This document shows, one piece after another, positions 60,861-64,000 of a stretch of DNA of 64,000 bases (within the stretch, counting starts at the first letter, position 1; each line of letters opens with the position of its first letter). Source of the DNA: Lichenicoccus roseus (lineage in GTDB: Bacteria > Pseudomonadota > Alphaproteobacteria > Acetobacterales > Acetobacteraceae). The stretch is taken from contig NZ_VCDI01000003.1 of assembly GCF_005844085.1 (NCBI RefSeq), positions 396,374-460,373 of the forward strand. Direction: 5' to 3'. A program made the position numbers and the translations under genes. The notes under the pieces were generated by a model. It ran no database searches, was not told the origin of the DNA, and saw only the letters and a list, made by a program, of their open reading frames with translations.

Positions 60861-62423
60861 CTAGGCGCCGCCGGTCTCCGGCGTGGTCGGGCAGGGTCGT
60901 CCATCCGGCGTGAACGCCTCGATGATGATGTCGAGGCCCACCGTGCGGGTCATGCAGGGCGCGCCAAGCGGGGCCACCATGTCCAGGAAGGCGGAGAGCG
61001 GCGTATGGTCGGCCTGTCCGACCCGGCCATGCACGGCGAGCACCGGATGGCCATCGTGCAGGGACTGCAGCGCACGGGTGGCATCGTCGGTCCAGAGCTC
61101 GTCCGGGAACGGATCGGCCAGGCGCTGCAGCCGGACGTTCATCATGTCGATGGCGCCGGGATCGTCGGTCAGCAGCAGGGCATCCGCCGGCAGGCTGCCA
61201 CGCAGCATCATGGCGGCATCGTTCCAGAGCGGCTTGGTCTCAAGCCGGTAGTACGGCAGCAGGTTGGCGACGCCCGCCACGATCATCACCGCAAGCACGC
61301 CGAACGACAGGTTCCGCGGCAGGCAACCCAGGCCGAGGCCGGCGAACAGGAAGAAGATGGGGCCGCTCCAGGCCAGGTAGCGCGGCATCCACACCGACGA
61401 TACCAGGGAGGCGACCAGCAGCCCGGCCGGCAGGGTGACCAGCGCGATCTTGGCGGCGGTCATCGCCGGCTGCCGGCGCGGCACCCGCCACAGGCCGAAC
61501 AGGGCCAGGGCGCAGACCATGCCGCCGAGCCAGGCGACGCCATCGGGGAAGGTGTGGAAGGCGATCAGGCTGGTGGTGCGCAGCAGGTAGACCGCCTGGA
61601 TCGTGGTCCAGAGCCGTTCCCAGTTCAGTGGCGGCACCCAGTCGAGACCGCTACCCATGTCGCCCTTGGTGAGGCGATGCATGGCGACGATCCACGGCAG
61701 GTAGCAGGCCAGGACAGCGGCGTGCACGATCGCGACATTCACCAGCAGGCCACGACGGGCGGCCGCGTCGCGCCAGGCTGCGGCCAGCAGGGCGATCAGG
61801 CCGGCGGCGAGCCAGAACAGCGCAACGCTCAGCGTGTCGAGTGCTGCGGTGGTGGCCAGGCCGTAGACCAGCCAGGCGCGCCAGGCAGAGCCGGCCCTAT
61901 GCAACGGCAGCGCGGCTCGTGACGGTTCGCGCAGCGCGACGACCAGAGCCCACAGCCCGAGCAGGATGAAGCTGATCACCAGGGTATAGGAGCGCGCCTC
62001 CTGGCCGTACTGGACCTGGAACGGCGACAGCGCCAGCAGCAGGCCGGCACCGAGCGCCGCGCGACGGCCTCCGAGGGTGCGGGTGAGGCCGAACAGCAGC
62101 AGGCAGGACACCGCGCCGAACAACGCCGCCGGCAGGCGCAAGGTGGCCTCGTCGGTGCCGTGCGGGATGAACCAGCCGCTGATCAGGAAATAGAGCGGCA
62201 GATGATGGAACGAGAGCGAGTCGCGGATCATCGCCCTGGCGGGCAGGGCGGAGCGGTGCAGGGTGGTGACCTCGTCGAGCCAGTAGGGCTTGTCGCCGAG
62301 GCCGTAGAGCCTGGTGACCAGGCCCGCGAGGACCACCAGCAGGCCCAGGCCGAGATCGGTCAAAGGCCCCGATGCAGGCTTAAGACGGAACCGTGGAACG
62401 GCTAGCGCTGATCGGTGTTCCAT
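60861..62423 (-). CDS. GT39-like membrane glycosyltransferase (ArnT/PMT type)
   Basis: A 520-residue polytopic membrane protein with about eleven hydrophobic segments. The first periplasmic loop carries YWLDEVTTLHRS, where the Asp-Glu pair is the catalytic motif of lipid-linked-sugar transferases, followed by FHHLPLYFLI and the ALSPFQVQYGQEARSY motif. ATG at 62423 is preferred over a GTG 15 codons upstream. A soluble C-terminal part (~110 residues) faces the periplasm. It would transfer sugar from a polyprenyl carrier to a surface acceptor; substrate unknown. Confidence 0.8.
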   Translation of the reverse strand: MEHRSALAVPRFRLKPASGPLTDLGLGLLVVLAGLVTRLYGLGDKPYWLDEVTTLHRSALPARAMIRDSLSFHHLPLYFLISGWFIPHGTDEATLRLPAALFGAVSCLLLFGLTRTLGGRRAALGAGLLLALSPFQVQYGQEARSYTLVISFILLGLWALVVALREPSRAALPLHRAGSAWRAWLVYGLATTAALDTLSVALFWLAAGLIALLAAAWRDAAARRGLLVNVAIVHAAVLACYLPWIVAMHRLTKGDMGSGLDWVPPLNWERLWTTIQAVYLLRTTSLIAFHTFPDGVAWLGGMVCALALFGLWRVPRRQPAMTAAKIALVTLPAGLLVASLVSSVWMPRYLAWSGPIFFLFAGLGLGCLPRNLSFGVLAVMIVAGVANLLPYYRLETKPLWNDAAMMLRGSLPADALLLTDDPGAIDMMNVRLQRLADPFPDELWTDDATRALQSLHDGHPVLAVHGRVGQADHTPLSAFLDMVAPLGAPCMTRTVGLDIIIEAFTPDGRPCPTTPETGGA

Positions 62424-62500
62424 CGGCTCTTCAAATCTGGGATCTGGTCCGGACCATGCATGATCCACGCCGCCCTGTCATGAGGGGCAAGAGTAACCGG

Positions 62501-62743
62501 ATGTCGCGAAACGGAAATGTGCCCGCCACCCTGGTGCGACGCGCCGGGGCGCTCGGCATCGGGCTGCTGTTGTCGGGATGCGTCGCTACCGCGTCGACCG
62601 GACCGCAGGCCGGGGTGACGCCGGGATACGGCTATGTCTGCCATGCCGGCGTCTATATATGCCGGTTGCCGCAACAGGTGCCGCAGGGAGCGCAATGCAG
62701 CTGTCCCGGGCTCGGCGCGCCCTCCTACGGCGTGGTCAATTGA
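62501..62743 (+). CDS. Small Cys-rich lipoprotein
   Basis: An 80-residue lipoprotein. The signal sequence ends with the lipobox LLLSGC, so Cys27 would be lipidated. The mature part has four more cysteines (YVCHAGVYICRLPQQVPQGAQCSCPGLGAPSYG), likely two disulfides in the periplasm. I recall similar short proteins in Acetobacteraceae, without assigned function. ATG at 62501, divergent from the GT39 gene and convergent with the regulator gene 13 bases away. Confidence 0.7.
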   Translation: MSRNGNVPATLVRRAGALGIGLLLSGCVATASTGPQAGVTPGYGYVCHAGVYICRLPQQVPQGAQCSCPGLGAPSYGVVN

Positions 62744-62756
62744 GCAGAAGCCGCGC

Positions 62757-63470
62757 TCAGCCGAACAACTCCGGCTGAGCCTGTCGCGCCGGTTCGATGC
62801 TGCCCAGCAGGGCGCCGAGATGAGCGCGCATCGCCTCCGCGGCGCCGTCGGCATCACGCGCGGCGAGGCGGTCGACGATCACCGCGTGCTCTTCGACCAC
62901 CGAGCCGAAGCGGCCGGCGACCGGGAGGGTCAGGCGGCGGAAGCGGTCGACCTGGGTCTTGACCTGTTGCGCGACGGTCCAGAACCGAGGCTGGCCGGCA
63001 ATGGCGGCGAGCATCGCGTGGAACGCCTCGTCGGCGCGGTGGAAGCCGTCGCGATCGGAGGCCTTGCCCAGGGCCGTCTGCAGGGCGAGATGGGCCCGCA
63101 GGGCCGCAAGGTCGGGATCGGACCGCAGGCGCGCGGCGACCCGGACGGTGGCCTCCTCCAGGGCTGAGCGGACCGCGATCACTTCCGGCAACTCGGCGAC
63201 CGGGATCCTGGCGATGAAGGTGCCGGACTGCGGGTAGATGTCGATCAGGCCTTCCTCGGCAAGCCGCAGGATGGCCTCGCGCACCGGAGTCCGGCTGGTG
63301 CCGTGAACCTGCGCCACCTGCATCTCGACCAGCGGGTCGCCGGGACGGCGGATCAGGGAGACGATCTCGTCGCGGAGGGTGCGGTGGATGATGGCCGCCA
63401 GGCGCTCGCCGCGGACGGGGGTCGACAGCGGCATCGCATTTCGTCGTGGCCGGGTGGTCGGGGTCTGCAT
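62757..63470 (-). CDS. GntR-family regulator with FCD domain
   Basis: A 237-residue DNA-binding repressor. The winged helix spans about 20-90 (LRDEIVSLIRRPGDPL, SRTPVREAILRLAEEGLIDIYPQSGTFIA) and an all-helical FCD ligand domain follows, with the metal-binding pattern DEAFHAMLA ... EEHAVIVDRL ... AMRAHL. The ATG at 63470 has GGAAG upstream. Its gene is divergent from uxaC, so it probably controls hexuronate breakdown like ExuR/UxuR. The palindrome at 63515 is a candidate operator. Confidence 0.87.
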   Translation of the reverse strand: MQTPTTRPRRNAMPLSTPVRGERLAAIIHRTLRDEIVSLIRRPGDPLVEMQVAQVHGTSRTPVREAILRLAEEGLIDIYPQSGTFIARIPVAELPEVIAVRSALEEATVRVAARLRSDPDLAALRAHLALQTALGKASDRDGFHRADEAFHAMLAAIAGQPRFWTVAQQVKTQVDRFRRLTLPVAGRFGSVVEEHAVIVDRLAARDADGAAEAMRAHLGALLGSIEPARQAQPELFG

Positions 63471-63514
63471 GCGACAGTGCTTCCGATCAGGACAACAGTT
63501 GCCTGGATTGTAAT

Positions 63515-63524
63515 ATACTAGTAT
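63515..63524. promoter_or_regulatory. Palindrome between the regulator and uxaC
   Basis: ATACTAGTAT is a perfect ten-base palindrome overlapping a TTGCCT-17-TATCCG promoter-like sequence for uxaC (63499-63527). FCD-type GntR proteins bind short palindromes of this kind. Confidence 0.45.
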
Positions 63525-63552
63525 CCGAGATGTGACGACCAGAGGACGCGGC

Positions 63553-64000
63553 ATGTTGCATCCCGACTTCCTGTTCCCGGCCGAGACGGGTGCGCGCGGT
63601 GTCGCCCGGCGCCTCTACGGCGAGGTCGCTGCCCTGCCGATCGTCAGCCCGCACGGTCATTGCGATCCGGCGTGGTTTGCCACCGACCGGGCGTTCGCTG
63701 ATCCGGCCTCGCTGTTCGTGGTGCCAGACCACTACGTGTTCCGCATGCTGTACAGCCAGGGCGTGCCGCTGGAAGCGCTCGGCATCCCGTTGGCGGACGG
63801 CACCCCGGGGGACGCCGAGCCGCGGGAGATCTGGCGGCAGCTGGCCAGCCACTGGCACCTGTTCCGCGGCACGCCGACCCGGCTCTGGATGGAGCACGGG
63901 TTCTCGACGCTGTTCGGGATCGAGGAGCGGCTGACTGCCGACAATGCCGACCGGCTGTACGACCTGATCGCCGGCAAGCTGCAGGAGCCTGCCTTCAGGC
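63553..64000 (+). CDS. uxaC: Glucuronate isomerase (partial, runs off the window)
   Basis: The first 149 residues of uronate isomerase, which converts glucuronate to fructuronate and galacturonate to tagaturonate. The amidohydrolase-fold metal motif is present in IVSPHGHCDPAWFA, followed by LFVVPDHYVFRMLYSQGV and IWRQLASHWHLFRGTPTRLWMEH, all conserved in UxaC. ATG at 63553. The rest of the gene (family length about 470 residues) lies beyond position 64000. Confidence 0.9.
   Translation, partial: MLHPDFLFPAETGARGVARRLYGEVAALPIVSPHGHCDPAWFATDRAFADPASLFVVPDHYVFRMLYSQGVPLEALGIPLADGTPGDAEPREIWRQLASHWHLFRGTPTRLWMEHGFSTLFGIEERLTADNADRLYDLIAGKLQEPAFR

Noticed and set aside
1-64000. Insertion sequences, prophage, integrase genes, CRISPR arrays, rRNA or tRNA genes
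   Set aside because: No transposase or integrase motifs, spaced repeat arrays or conserved RNA gene sequences were seen on either strand.

Overview
The window is GC-rich (roughly two thirds or more G+C by eye) and its third codon positions are mostly G or C. Genes are tightly packed, with many 1-8 base overlaps and frequent GTG/TTG starts. The gene set points to an alphaproteobacterium, most likely Acetobacteraceae: a bacterial sphingolipid cluster, an ELM1-family protein, a ThiY-like transporter operon and a small Cys-rich lipoprotein ending in CSCPGLGAPSYG. This placement is inference from gene content; no rRNA is present to confirm it.

Layout. 24-7842: ArgE-type deacetylase, two GT4-like glycosyltransferases, a DEAD-box helicase on the opposite strand, an ELM1-like protein and an unrecognised 627-residue protein. 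8178-12909 (minus): an overlapping five-gene operon with a flavin monooxygenase, ThiY/SsuA-like binding protein, ATPase and two permeases. 13353-15557: MFS symporter and HAD phosphatase. 15533-27684 (minus, 13 genes in one direction): a TTG-started amiC, amiR (ANTAR), a short-chain amide/urea-type ABC transporter and an acetamidase/formamidase, followed by an SDR, a GGCT-like protein and a ribose-type sugar transporter. 27906-29438: a divergent amidase. 29443-33905 (minus): an RND efflux pump and its adaptor, with no outer-membrane channel or regulator nearby. 34224-41160: a nearly complete ceramide pathway (ACP, serine palmitoyltransferase, hydroxylase, GNAT-type ceramide synthase, acyl-ACP ligase, ceramide reductase) with a reversed DUF2141 gene inside it. 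41152-44270: a small lipoprotein, a probable frameshifted ORF, an MFS carrier and a membrane-anchored SDR. 44404-51426: an LsrB/RhaS-like sugar ABC transporter with sugar isomerase, dehydrogenase and lactonase. 51398-58965 (minus): a YfiR-like protein, a TonB-dependent receptor, a membrane GGDEF-EAL protein and two unknown genes. 59182-62743: aldo/keto reductase, FMN reductase, GT39 membrane glycosyltransferase and a small lipoprotein. 62757-64000: a GntR/FCD regulator divergent from uxaC, which runs off the end.

How the parts work together. Three blocks look like self-contained systems. (1) The amide block senses an amide through AmiC, could control transcription through the RNA-binding AmiR, imports amides and hydrolyses them; its leader holds a hairpin that can be drawn with an ANTAR-type hexaloop. 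(2) The lipid block makes ceramide. Its upstream region shares a palindrome with the divergent efflux pump, placed over two face-to-face promoters. (3) The YfiR-like/TonB receptor/GGDEF-EAL operon looks like a route from an outer-membrane signal to cyclic-di-GMP. No tRNA, rRNA, CRISPR array, insertion sequence or prophage was seen.
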